DNA of 28,685 nt. Origin: JANXSF01 sp031394025 (lineage in GTDB: Bacteria; Acidobacteriota; Terriglobia; Bryobacterales; Bryobacteraceae). The notes under the pieces were generated by a model. The model made no database searches. It was not told where the DNA came from and worked only from the letters and a program-made list of their open reading frames with translations. A program made the position numbers and the translations under genes. Of the stretch, positions 8,992 through 16,390 are shown in pieces; the stretch's first letter is position 1; every line of letters starts with the position of its first letter. The stretch spans positions 1 through 28,685 of the forward strand of contig JANMWO010000076.1 of NCBI GenBank assembly GCA_031394025.1, read 5' to 3'.

Positions 8992-10356
8992 ATGGCTTTT
9001 GGAGATTCCAAACTGGACGACTTAAAATTTTCGATTGACGAAGAAACCGAGCCGATGGGCACCAAGATGAAAGTGCTGGGCGTTGGCGGTGGTGGCTCAA
9101 ATGCTGTTGCACGCATGCTTACCGCAGGTCTGACGGGCGTGGAATTCTTCATCCTGAACACGGATCAACAAGCGCTGGACAACTCGCCTGTGCCCATGAA
9201 ATTGAGCTTAGGTGCAAAGCTAACCAAAGGCTTGGGCGCTGGGTCCGATCCGGAAATGGGCAAGCAGGCGGCGCTTGAAGATACGGGGAAAATTGTGGAA
9301 GCACTGGAAGGTGCGGACCTCGTTTTTGTGACCGCCTGCCTGGGTGGCGGCACAGGAACCGGGGCGGCCCCGATTGTTGCATCACTAGCCAAAGAGTTGG
9401 GCGCTCTGACGGTGGCAGTTGTGACCAAGCCATTTTCGTTTGAAGGTCCAAAGCGGATGAAGCAGGCCGAGCGCGGATTGGCTGAGCTGGCAGCAACTGT
9501 GGATACCATCATTTCCATTCCCAACGATAAGTTACTGGGGCTGGCACCCAAAGGAACTTCGTTTCTGGAAGCATTTCAAACCGCTGACGATGTTCTACGG
9601 CAAGCGGTGCAAGGCATTGCCGACATCATTACAACTCCTGGTTTGATCAATCGTGATTTTTCGGACATTCGCGCCATCATGCAAGGCATGGGTTACGCCA
9701 TGATGGGCACGGCCACAGCTAAGGGTGAGAACGCTGTGATTGAAGCCGCCAAGAAAGCAATCAGTTGCGATCTTCTGGAAGAAGGCGGCGTGCGCGGGGC
9801 CAAGGGTATTTTGATTAACATCACGGCATCGCAGCATTTGAGTTTGCATGAAGTAAGTGAGGCCTGTAACCTGATTCGCGCTGCGGCGGAAAACGAAGAT
9901 GTCCAAATTAACTTTGGTGTGGTGTTGAAAGAAGGTGTGGAACAGGAAGCCAAAATCACCGTAATTGCCACAGGCTTTGAACGTTCGAACTTGCCCGTTG
10001 TGGATCGGCGTGCGGCTGCCAGCGTGACTCGCGTCCAACCGGTTAGCAATCCGGTAATTGAACGCGTGGTGGTGACCCGACCAGCGATTGTGGAAGTGGA
10101 ACCGATGCCCATAGTGGTGGCAGCACCAACACCTCCGCCGCTTCCGCCGACCCCTGAACCAATTGTTGAAGCGATGCCCGAATGGATTCCAGAGGAACCG
10201 GTAGTCGCTGCGATGCCGATCATAGAAGCTCCACCTCCGCCACTCCCTGCTGCACCACCTCAAGCAGCGGTACCTGCTGCGGGAGCGGCTCCAACCGCAG
10301 AAGAAGAGTTGGAAATGCCAGCGTTCCTGCGCCGGGAACGACGTCTGTTCCGATAG
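8992..10356 (+). CDS. ftsZ: Cell division GTPase FtsZ
   Basis: Tubulin-like GTPase that forms the cytokinetic Z-ring. It has 454 residues, longer than E. coli FtsZ (383) because of its linker. After a short N-terminal tail come the nucleotide loop VLGVGGGGSNAV (residues 28-39), the tubulin signature GGGTGTG (118-124), and the T7 catalytic loop NRDFSDI (220-226) whose aspartates hydrolyse GTP across the filament interface. The C-terminal domain ends near residue 330. A linker of roughly 90 residues rich in Pro, Ala, Val and Glu follows. The end EEELEMPAFLRRERRLFR carries the conserved C-terminal peptide (core I/MPAFLRR) that binds FtsA. The downstream mutM converges with a one-base gap. Confidence 0.98.
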   Translation: MAFGDSKLDDLKFSIDEETEPMGTKMKVLGVGGGGSNAVARMLTAGLTGVEFFILNTDQQALDNSPVPMKLSLGAKLTKGLGAGSDPEMGKQAALEDTGKIVEALEGADLVFVTACLGGGTGTGAAPIVASLAKELGALTVAVVTKPFSFEGPKRMKQAERGLAELAATVDTIISIPNDKLLGLAPKGTSFLEAFQTADDVLRQAVQGIADIITTPGLINRDFSDIRAIMQGMGYAMMGTATAKGENAVIEAAKKAISCDLLEEGGVRGAKGILINITASQHLSLHEVSEACNLIRAAAENEDVQINFGVVLKEGVEQEAKITVIATGFERSNLPVVDRRAAASVTRVQPVSNPVIERVVVTRPAIVEVEPMPIVVAAPTPPPLPPTPEPIVEAMPEWIPEEPVVAAMPIIEAPPPPLPAAPPQAAVPAAGAAPTAEEELEMPAFLRRERRLFR

Positions 10357-10366
10357 GCTATTTTTT
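10335..10366 (+). terminator. Possible weak terminator at the ftsZ end
   Basis: GGAAC (10335-10339) and GTTCC (10347-10351) can pair across a 7-nt loop, and a run of six T follows at 10361-10366. The gap of nine bases between stem and T-run and the short stem make this a poor intrinsic terminator. It is the only candidate between convergent ftsZ and mutM. Confidence 0.3.
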
Positions 10367-11140
10367 CTGGCAGCGTGGGCACAAATGGGTTCCACGCTGC
10401 GCCACTACAATTCGCTCAATGGGTGAACTACACGTTGGACATGGTTCATCTTTCTTCCCATAAACCAGGTGTTGATTCTGAAACGACCCCTGCCGCCCGT
10501 CGCTATCCACGTAGTCTGAAATTGATGATCCGCCAGCGGCGATGGATGCTTCGAGCACTTCCACTATTACTCTATGCAATCGTCGTAACCGTTCCGGTTT
10601 TAAGCCATCGGCAAAGGCCAGGGGGTGGATTCCGGCTCGAAACAGAGTTTCATCCACATAAATATTTCCCAACCCACGCAAGAAATTCTGATTGAGCAGT
10701 AGTGGCTTGATGCGCGTGTGACGAGTGCGGGTTCGTTGCAAAAAGTCGTCGACAGAAATCTCTAGCGGATCGGGTCCAAGTGCGGCAATGTGTGGTGGCA
10801 GTTCGCGACCAAACTCAATGCGGCCAAACATGCGGATATCGTCGTACAGAACCACTCCCTGATCCAGCGTGAAAATGGCCCGTGTATGTTTGCCAGGAAG
10901 AGCGTTGGTTAGCAGTTTTCCAGTCATACCCAGATGAACCAGCAGCATCCCTTGGTCCAGTTGCAGCAGGATGTTCTTGCCACATCGGTTGACGGTTTCA
11001 ATGCGCATACCGTTCACTTGCGGTTCCGGCTTGCTGGCCAGAATCAAGGGGGTGAAGAATCGAGCTTCGGAAATGATTCGACCCACTACAAAGGGTCGTA
11101 ACGTGCGGACCACCGTTTCCACTTCGGGCAGTTCAGGCAT
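10358..11140 (-). CDS. mutM: Formamidopyrimidine-DNA glycosylase (Fpg)
   Basis: Bifunctional base-excision repair enzyme: it removes 8-oxoguanine and formamidopyrimidines and cuts the abasic site by beta,delta-elimination. The 260 residues begin MPELPEVETVVRTL, where Pro2 is the Schiff-base nucleophile and Glu3 the catalytic acid. LLVHLGMTGKLL carries the conserved lysine. The H2TH region includes LLNQNFLRGLGNIYVDETLF. The C-terminal zinc finger has C234, C237, C254 and C257, ending in LCPRCQ. Length is close to the family norm (about 270). It lies two bases after the Rieske gene on the same strand, so the two are probably one transcript. Confidence 0.96.
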   Translation of the reverse strand: MPELPEVETVVRTLRPFVVGRIISEARFFTPLILASKPEPQVNGMRIETVNRCGKNILLQLDQGMLLVHLGMTGKLLTNALPGKHTRAIFTLDQGVVLYDDIRMFGRIEFGRELPPHIAALGPDPLEISVDDFLQRTRTRHTRIKPLLLNQNFLRGLGNIYVDETLFRAGIHPLAFADGLKPERLRRLHRVIVEVLEASIAAGGSSISDYVDSDGRQGSFQNQHLVYGKKDEPCPTCSSPIERIVVAQRGTHLCPRCQKK

Positions 11141-11142
11141 GG

Positions 11143-11445
11143 CTAAACTTCCACAAAGATTTCATTGCCGTGGACTTCTACTTTGAAAACCGCAATGGAA
11201 ATGGATGGGGAAAAATCACTGATGCCGGTCTTAATATTGAAACCCCAGGAATGCCAGGGGCACACGGCGACGTCACCATGAAGGGCACCCGAAGCAATCG
11301 GCCCGCCAGCGTGTGGGCAGGTGCCGTCAATCGCGCAGATGTTTCCGTTGTTATTGCACAGCACAATTGCCTGAGCACCAAGGTCAATCTCCTTCATTTT
11401 TCCTGGAGGAACTTCGGATAGCTCAGCAACTTTGACCAAAGGCAT
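11143..11445 (-). CDS. Rieske [2Fe-2S] ferredoxin-like protein
   Basis: Small soluble Rieske protein of the type that carries electrons to oxygenases or resembles NirD. The start MPLVKVAELSEVPPG gives 100 residues with a full Rieske fold. The cluster-binding boxes are CPHAGGPI and CPWHSWGF (each Cys-x-His or Cys-x-x-His), about 20 residues apart as usual. Longer starts exist: ATG at 11463 adds six residues and uses an ATG whose complement is the ATG of the opposite gene; the frame stays open to 11565, but that part reads as the antisense of a signal peptide. I prefer 11445. It is followed two bases later by mutM. The partner oxygenase or reductase is not in the window, so its role is unknown. 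Confidence 0.85.
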   Translation of the reverse strand: MPLVKVAELSEVPPGKMKEIDLGAQAIVLCNNNGNICAIDGTCPHAGGPIASGALHGDVAVCPWHSWGFNIKTGISDFSPSISIAVFKVEVHGNEIFVEV

Positions 11446-11461
11446 ACTACAATAACCTACC

Positions 11462-12424
11462 ATGCGAGCTTTGCTTTTTCCTTTGCTATTCGTGGTTGTG
11501 GTTGCCGGTTGTTCCAGAAGTGATAAGAAGATTATTGGCGTTGTGCCCAAGGGGGCAAACCACATTTTCTGGCAGACGGTGCACGCTGGAGCGCTGAAAG
11601 CTGGGGCTGAACATGGGTTCGAAATTGAGTGGAATGCTCCGACGCTGGAGATTGATTCCAGCCGTCAAATTGAAATTGTGGAAGCCATGATTAACAAGCA
11701 TGTGGCTGGCATTGCGCTTGCCCCGGTGGATAGTAAAGCTCTTGTCAGTGTGGTGGAACGTGCTTCAGCTGCAGGTATTCCGGTTGCTATTTTTGATTCG
11801 GCATTAGATAGCCCAAAGAAAATTAGTTTCGTGGCTACGAATAACGAAGAGGGAGGCCGGATGGCGGCCAGGCGCTTGGCTGAAGTGATCGGCAGGAAAG
11901 GCAAGGTGGCAGTGATTGGATTCATGCCAGGCAGTGCCAGCACTATGGAGCGCGAACATGGATTTCAAGATGAGATACGCAAAAACTTTCCAGAAGTGAA
12001 TGTGGTGGCCATGCAATTTGGAATGGCCGACCGTGCAAAATCGATGGCTGCCACGGAGAATGTGCTTACCGCGCATCCTGATTTAGCCGGGCTATTTGCC
12101 GACAATGAATCCAGCCTTGCGGGCACAGTGCAGGCCTTGAAAGGGCGTGGAGCAAAGAATGTGAAGTTAGTTGGGTTTGATGCAAGCGACCAACTGATTG
12201 CCGATTTGAAAGCCGGGTTCATTGATTCGCTAGTGGTCCAAAATCCTTTTCGGATGGGCTATGAAGCAACGCATGCGATTGGTCAAAAGCTAAGTGGGCA
12301 AACGCCAGTTGCATTGATAGATAGTGGGGCAACGCTTGTGAAGCGCGAGGATCTGGAGAAGCCTGAAGTGAAGGAGTTGCTGTTTCCAGATTTATCAAAG
12401 TACATCAAAGTGCAGGGGCACTAG
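11462..12424 (+). CDS. Periplasmic sugar-binding lipoprotein of an ABC importer (RbsB/Peripla_BP_4 type)
   Basis: Substrate-binding lipoprotein of the ribose/LacI-like family. It has 320 residues. The N-terminus is a lipoprotein signal with lipobox VVAGC, so Cys17 should be acylated. The mature part has the type I periplasmic binding fold: IIGVVPKGANHIFWQTV (after which the first sugar contact would come), GIALAPVDSKAL, VAIFDSALDS, FVATNNEEGGRMAA, GLFADNESSLAGTVQAL and KLVGFDASDQLIADL, which is the usual family order. No ATPase or permease gene is next to it, which is unusual for importer components. It may serve a transporter encoded elsewhere or act as a sensor. Its start is only 16 bases from the divergent Rieske start. 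Confidence 0.88.
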   Translation: MRALLFPLLFVVVVAGCSRSDKKIIGVVPKGANHIFWQTVHAGALKAGAEHGFEIEWNAPTLEIDSSRQIEIVEAMINKHVAGIALAPVDSKALVSVVERASAAGIPVAIFDSALDSPKKISFVATNNEEGGRMAARRLAEVIGRKGKVAVIGFMPGSASTMEREHGFQDEIRKNFPEVNVVAMQFGMADRAKSMAATENVLTAHPDLAGLFADNESSLAGTVQALKGRGAKNVKLVGFDASDQLIADLKAGFIDSLVVQNPFRMGYEATHAIGQKLSGQTPVALIDSGATLVKREDLEKPEVKELLFPDLSKYIKVQGH

Positions 12425-12565
12425 TGCGATGTTGTCTGTTGTTTGAGAAGTCCGCATGCTGGCGCATGGCGGCTCGGAATGAACGTTATCCTACTTGCTT
12501 AGTTGCTGAAGTCTGAGGCAGGTGAAACCGCCTGCCCCACCTAAGCAAGTCCGGTGTTCGAGATA
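12425..12565. other. Intergenic region between convergent genes
   Basis: A 141-base gap between the lipoprotein stop and the acyltransferase stop. The only structure I see is the nested inverted repeat listed separately; no gene is visible. Confidence 0.6.
12493..12550. repeat. Nested inverted repeat (two-tier hairpin, terminator- or REP-like)
   Basis: ACTTGCTTAG (12493-12502) is perfectly complementary to CTAAGCAAGT (12541-12550); two more pairs (TG at 12504-12505 with CA at 12538-12539) follow after one mismatch. Inside lies a second hairpin, GGCAGG (12517-12522) with CCTGCC (12531-12536) and an 8-nt loop. No T-run follows on either strand. It could end transcription from both convergent genes or be a palindromic extragenic repeat; only one copy was noticed in this window. 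Confidence 0.6.
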
Positions 12566-14356
12566 TTAGTCCGATTTATACAGCGCCGTGAGTGACATGG
12601 GCACCCGATGTGCCACCAATCTGGCCACCGCGCGCAGAATGCCAACTTCGTTACCCATACCCTTTGAATCGCAAGGAACGGTTACGTGTGGCTTGCCTTT
12701 AAGAATCTTTTCAATCCAGGTGCAGCAGTTGCGGCGGCCACCCATTTCAAGAAACACGCGGGCTCCATTGGCGTGGACCTTGCGCACTAATCTTGGGAAA
12801 TCCACTACCTTGCAATAAGCGTCGGCAATGGCCTGACTCAACAAGTCGCGTCGAAGTTCCAGCGGGGCGTAGGTTGCCGATGAGAAGAAATCAATTCCGG
12901 GAACAGCAACGGTGGTAAGGTCATGGATCTTGGCAAACTCTGCGCGTTCGCTATGCACGGCATTGCAATGAATGGTAAGGTTCACGGGGATTTCAATTGC
13001 TGGACCCAGCTTGGCCAGCACTCGTTGGCAGGCCTCCGGCTCGCCACCCAGGACCACTTCTTCTGGTGTATTTATCACCGAAACATAAACCCGTGTTTCC
13101 GTTTTAATAGCTTCAAACGCTTCCACCATAGTGGCGCGCACGGTATACGATTTCCATCGCACTGGCTCACCCTCAGGCAGGCCCCAATGAGCGCGGATTG
13201 CATCCATTGGCCCGTGCAGGCGGGTGCGAAACGTCGGTGAGGTGTCCAGGTGTTCGGTGAGACGAGCAGGCTCTGGCCAAACGCCCAATGCGGCTAGCAT
13301 CATCGGTTCCCCAAAGCTGTAACCCATGGCGTTATTCGGACGAACCTTGAAGACGTCGCGCAGCATCATGGTGAAGAGGAGCGCGGTGCTGATGGCTACT
13401 TCGCCGACACCGACAATGTCCCGATAAAAACTGCTTTCATCGGACTTCTGCCGTGGATAAATTTCGTCGACGTGGAGGTAGCGGGCGGCGTGGTTCTGTG
13501 AGATTTTCTGGAACTGATCGAGAAGCGGTGGAGCCAAGGCGAAGAGATCGGATCCGATTCCCAGGTAGGGGCTGCCCACTCCCGGGTAGACGAAAGCGAC
13601 GCCTTCTTTCCCTAATGGATTGGCTGCAAAATAGCTACCTGCGGGGGTTTTCACGTCACCACCAGTGGCGAATGCTTGAGGCAGACCGCGCCGCATACTT
13701 TCAATTTCCTTGCGCAACCCGGATGCATCGCGGGCCACCAATGCTAAGCCGAATGCAGCGTCTGATTGATAGGTAGTGTGCCATTGCCTGGACAGTTCAT
13801 CGAAGTCTGTGGATGCCGTTAACCGCTGTTCCAACTGTGTGAGTAAAGAGAGCAGTTCAGCTTGATCCGGTGCGCCAACTGGGAACAACTTTGTTGACCG
13901 CCACGGAAATGTAGATTGGGGAAGAGGAGCCTGGAGGCCTGTCCCCATGTGATTTGAAGCTAATTCAGTGAGCAGGTATCGCGACCCATCGGCAAGAGAT
14001 ATGAGTGCCCGACGGGGAGTGTCCCCTAACCAAGGTCGTCTTGATGCGCGGTTCGCTGAAGAAGGTAAGAAGCGCAAATGCAACGCCAGGGTTGCCAGTT
14101 CCAAACTGTGGAATTCTTCAGCATCGGCAATGTTTGAAGGCTCTGTGGAAAGAATAGCGTAGATGGAATCATGGTCCTGCTGAGCCGCTGTAAATTCCTT
14201 GAAGGTAACATGGCCGATGGTTACAGGCTTGCCTGCACTGCTGTCCAAAGCATCGGCAATTTGTTTGCCCTTGAGATGTTCAAAGTTTGTCCCTTCAAAG
14301 AGGGCTCGGGCAATGGATGGGATGTTGCCAAGACTGATAATCGCTACGTCGCGCAC
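12566..14356 (-). CDS. Orphan PfaB-like acyltransferase with a possible ketosynthase-like tail at the N-terminus
   Basis: Malonyl/acyl-CoA transacylase-fold protein of 596 residues. The AT domain spans about residues 250-560: VAFVYPGVGSPYLGIGSDLF is the usual AT entry motif, GYSFGE (345-350) carries the nucleophile Ser347, VINTPEEVVLGG is the conserved mid-domain block and AVHSE (His468) matches the catalytic histidine motif. GYSFGE followed by a GVW motif resembles PfaB of polyunsaturated fatty acid synthases more than stand-alone FabD. Residues about 84-135 (ALHLRFLPSS, RPWLGDTPRRALISLADG) resemble the end of a ketosynthase-like domain, so the N-terminus may be a shrunken version of the KS-like part of PfaB. 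No ketosynthase, ACP or thioesterase gene is nearby. The start is GTG with no clear ribosome binding site; a later start is possible. Confidence 0.75.
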   Translation of the reverse strand: MRDVAIISLGNIPSIARALFEGTNFEHLKGKQIADALDSSAGKPVTIGHVTFKEFTAAQQDHDSIYAILSTEPSNIADAEEFHSLELATLALHLRFLPSSANRASRRPWLGDTPRRALISLADGSRYLLTELASNHMGTGLQAPLPQSTFPWRSTKLFPVGAPDQAELLSLLTQLEQRLTASTDFDELSRQWHTTYQSDAAFGLALVARDASGLRKEIESMRRGLPQAFATGGDVKTPAGSYFAANPLGKEGVAFVYPGVGSPYLGIGSDLFALAPPLLDQFQKISQNHAARYLHVDEIYPRQKSDESSFYRDIVGVGEVAISTALLFTMMLRDVFKVRPNNAMGYSFGEPMMLAALGVWPEPARLTEHLDTSPTFRTRLHGPMDAIRAHWGLPEGEPVRWKSYTVRATMVEAFEAIKTETRVYVSVINTPEEVVLGGEPEACQRVLAKLGPAIEIPVNLTIHCNAVHSERAEFAKIHDLTTVAVPGIDFFSSATYAPLELRRDLLSQAIADAYCKVVDFPRLVRKVHANGARVFLEMGGRRNCCTWIEKILKGKPHVTVPCDSKGMGNEVGILRAVARLVAHRVPMSLTALYKSD

Positions 14357-14697
14357 TGACTTTCAGTATACGGGAGAGCAGTTACCAGCTTGCGGAAATA
14401 CACTTCAGCCTTACGAATATTGAGATTACCGATCAAAGGCACTTCGCCCTTCAGACTGCCCACCACGGCAGCCTTGCTGGTGTTACCAGCTCGCTTCCCC
14501 GGTTCCCCAACCGTGAAAACGATCCAGGTTTTCCATGCCTTCAACCGGCTTACTTTGAAAATGAAACTCGAATCGATCCGAGGGCCTTTGCTCACCTTGA
14601 GGTGCGCCAGGCTTTTGTTCGGGAAGAACGCTGCGCAGCGGTTTTCTCTTCCTGCGATGATTTGAGCAGATGGAAGGAATATGGACGACCATCGCAT
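14344..14697 (-). CDS. Weak small ORF upstream of the acyltransferase, hypothetical
   Basis: An open frame of 117 residues that overlaps the acyltransferase GTG by 13 bases. I do not recognise it. The C-terminal half (KAAVVGSLKGEVPLIGNL, then RKAEVYFRKLVTALPYTE) looks protein-like, while the N-terminal half is basic and unremarkable. No Shine-Dalgarno precedes the ATG. It could be a real coupled gene, a decayed 5' part of the neighbouring KS/AT-type gene, or chance. It and the rest of 14357-14769 form the longest stretch in the window without a firm gene; a second minus-strand frame also overlaps it. Confidence 0.25.
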   Translation of the reverse strand: MRWSSIFLPSAQIIAGRENRCAAFFPNKSLAHLKVSKGPRIDSSFIFKVSRLKAWKTWIVFTVGEPGKRAGNTSKAAVVGSLKGEVPLIGNLNIRKAEVYFRKLVTALPYTESQCAT

Positions 14698-14769
14698 TTT
14701 TCAAATGGTTGATATTGGGGGAAATATAGTTTGCAGTTACCTGGTGAACGCTGATTTACGCAGCTTGTC

Positions 14770-15483
14770 TCAATTGGGACAGTTCATCGCTTCAGTTAAC
14801 TTTGTGGCCATGGGACAGGTGTGGTGCACGACCACACCTAACCCAATGGTGAGGACAAAGACAATCAGAAACGGAACGATAGTTCCTTTTAAGATACTGA
14901 CGGCCCATCCCCCTGCTTCCAACTTATTAGAAGCTCGCTTGAGCGTGGAAGCCATCACCACTTGAAGGGCAACTTCGGGCAGCATTTCCGGTGCAATGTA
15001 AATCAAGTAGGCGCCTGCACCGAAGATGACCGCAAGCAGTAGGCCGAGGACGATAAGAATCCAGCCACCTTCGTCGAAGTCAAAGCTCCAGCTACTGCCG
15101 CCTGAGGAGGATGTATGGCTGACGCCGGAATTGCTGGTGCTTCCTCCGCTGAAGTCGATTAATTTGGCTGGGCCGACGGAGGGAAATTCCACGTCGTCGA
15201 GGTCCACATCCAAATCGGCGTCACTTTGAGAGGAGTCGTTGTAGGTGACATAGGCAACCCAGATGCGCACTAGGCCAAGGAAAACCAGATAGGCAACCAG
15301 AGCGGCGATGGGGTAACGAATGGGAAGTGAATAGACGCCCAAGTTCAGCAATAATTTACTGCACAAGACTGCTGAAGCCATCACTGCAGCAAGGATCAGC
15401 GACATGTGAAAGCGGATTAGGAACTTCTTGGCGATTTGTTCTCGGAAGCTTTTGACGCGCGGTCGTTCCACTGGATTAGACAT
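14770..15483 (-). CDS. Hypothetical membrane protein with four predicted helices
   Basis: A 237-residue protein with no family I can name. Hydrophobic segments lie at about residues 27-47 (MSLILAAVMASAVLCSKLLL), 57-79 (YPIAALVAYLVFLGLVRIWV), 140-164 (GWILIVLGLLLAVIFGAGAYL) and 198-222 (IVPFLIVFVLTIGLGVVV). Between the second and third is a loop of about 55 residues, acidic first (DADLDVDLDDVEF), then rich in Ser and Gly. This resembles TPM-linked or other small envelope proteins only superficially. The start ATG at 15483 overlaps the end of a small minus-strand ORF. An internal start is unlikely because the first helix would be lost. Confidence 0.75.
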   Translation of the reverse strand: MSNPVERPRVKSFREQIAKKFLIRFHMSLILAAVMASAVLCSKLLLNLGVYSLPIRYPIAALVAYLVFLGLVRIWVAYVTYNDSSQSDADLDVDLDDVEFPSVGPAKLIDFSGGSTSNSGVSHTSSSGGSSWSFDFDEGGWILIVLGLLLAVIFGAGAYLIYIAPEMLPEVALQVVMASTLKRASNKLEAGGWAVSILKGTIVPFLIVFVLTIGLGVVVHHTCPMATKLTEAMNCPN

Positions 15484-15658
15484 GGTTGATGGCAGCTCTT
15501 ATTATGTCTCGGATTTCGGGGTGTAGGGGAGATCTGCCAAGTTGACTGGCACACGGGCTCCACTGACAACGCCACACTGATCTTCCGTCCGCTATTCTAA
15601 ATTGCCCAGTTGCTTCATCTGACTTCGCCAAAGCATCATAATAGAAGGATGGGCGCAC
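15476..15658 (-). CDS. Possible 60-residue protein coupled to the membrane protein
   Basis: Short frame with a GTG start, reading upstream of and overlapping the membrane protein start by 8 nt, a common coupling geometry. Its sequence has a W-R-C-Q-W-S-P-C segment and ends SPLHPEIRDIIRAAINHV, which looks protein-like. Its 5' end overlaps the first 10 bases of the divergent Uma2 gene, and no ribosome binding site is evident. It fills most of the 165-base gap between the membrane protein and Uma2. Low certainty. Confidence 0.3.
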   Translation of the reverse strand: MRPSFYYDALAKSDEATGQFRIADGRSVWRCQWSPCASQLGRSPLHPEIRDIIRAAINHV

Positions 15659-16221
15659 AACTCGCTAGCAAACTGACAGTCGAAGAATACTTTGCCATGG
15701 ATGACGCATCGGAGCGGCCCTTGGAATACCACAATGGGGAACTCTTTCCCATGGTTGCGGCAACTCCACAGCACTCAGTCATTCTCGCCAGTGTCACCAT
15801 CTCTCTTGGAGTACGCTTAAAAGGCGGCCCATGCTTCTTAGCCGGAGCCCCTCGGGTGCAGACCACTGCCAGCAATTACGTTTACCCCGACATTGCTGTG
15901 ATTTGTGGCGGCTTTGAGTACAGCGCAGAATCAGCGAATGCGATAACGAACCCAACAGTGATCGTCGAAATTTTATCGCCTACAACCGCAGATTTCGATC
16001 ACGGCGGGAAATTCGCGCTGTATTCGCGCCTGTCTTCGTTTACGGAGTATGTCTTGATTGCGCAAGACCAAGCGATGGTTGAAGTGTTCTACAAAGAATC
16101 TGAGGTTCAGTGGATCCTGCGGAAATATGAAGGACTGAATTCGATTATCAAGCTTGGATCTTTAGGGATTGAAATTCCCGCCACAGAAATCTATGCGGGT
16201 ATTGAATTTCAAGCGTTCTGA
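15649..16221 (+). CDS. Uma2-family putative restriction endonuclease-fold protein (copy 1)
   Basis: PD-(D/E)XK nuclease-fold protein of the Uma2/DUF820 family, abundant in Cyanobacteria, Chloroflexi and Acidobacteriota; its cellular role is not established. The 190 residues start MGAQLASKLTVEEYF, the usual N-terminus. LEYHNGELF, YPDIAVICGG (Asp81), TVIVEILSPTT (Glu107) and a downstream Lys121 form the expected nuclease core in order, so the active site seems intact. The frame extends upstream to a TTG at 15610, but the ATG at 15649 follows a fair AGAAGG and matches the family start. It shares only the family pattern with the second Uma2 gene, so the two are not recent duplicates. Confidence 0.85.
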   Translation: MGAQLASKLTVEEYFAMDDASERPLEYHNGELFPMVAATPQHSVILASVTISLGVRLKGGPCFLAGAPRVQTTASNYVYPDIAVICGGFEYSAESANAITNPTVIVEILSPTTADFDHGGKFALYSRLSSFTEYVLIAQDQAMVEVFYKESEVQWILRKYEGLNSIIKLGSLGIEIPATEIYAGIEFQAF

Positions 16222-16390
16222 CGTGAGCTTCCATTGACTGTGGCTTTCCTTAGTTGTGTTAACGCGATTTCGGTGGAAACGACTGCGAAGCAATGCAGCA
16301 AACCTTGATTTTATCTGCGTTCCTCTGCGTCATCTGCGGACAAATTTGTCCCACCTGCCTGCAATCCGTTACCATAGCAGTATCCCTATA
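16222..16390. other. Intergenic region upstream of aroC with short direct repeats
   Basis: 169 bases without a gene. TCTGCGT occurs at 16314-16320 and 16324-16330, then TCTGCGG at 16333-16339, a spacing of 10 and 9 bases. I saw no convincing promoter hexamers. The aroC frame is open through this region back to 16256, but that upstream translation does not resemble chorismate synthase. Confidence 0.5.

Noticed and set aside
9648..9669. FtsZ T7 loop reads NRDFSD where many textbook proteins have NVDFAD
   Set aside because: Both catalytic aspartates are kept and Arg at this site is known in several phyla, so it is not an anomaly.
9595..10395. 266-residue minus-strand frame rich in His, Arg and Trp opposite ftsZ
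   Set aside because: It is the antisense of the repetitive Pro/Ala/Glu linker and core of ftsZ; its composition is that of a shadow frame and it has no domain pattern.
11170..11421. 83-residue plus-strand frame over the Rieske gene
   Set aside because: The opposite strand carries both Rieske cluster motifs, which explains the coding signal.
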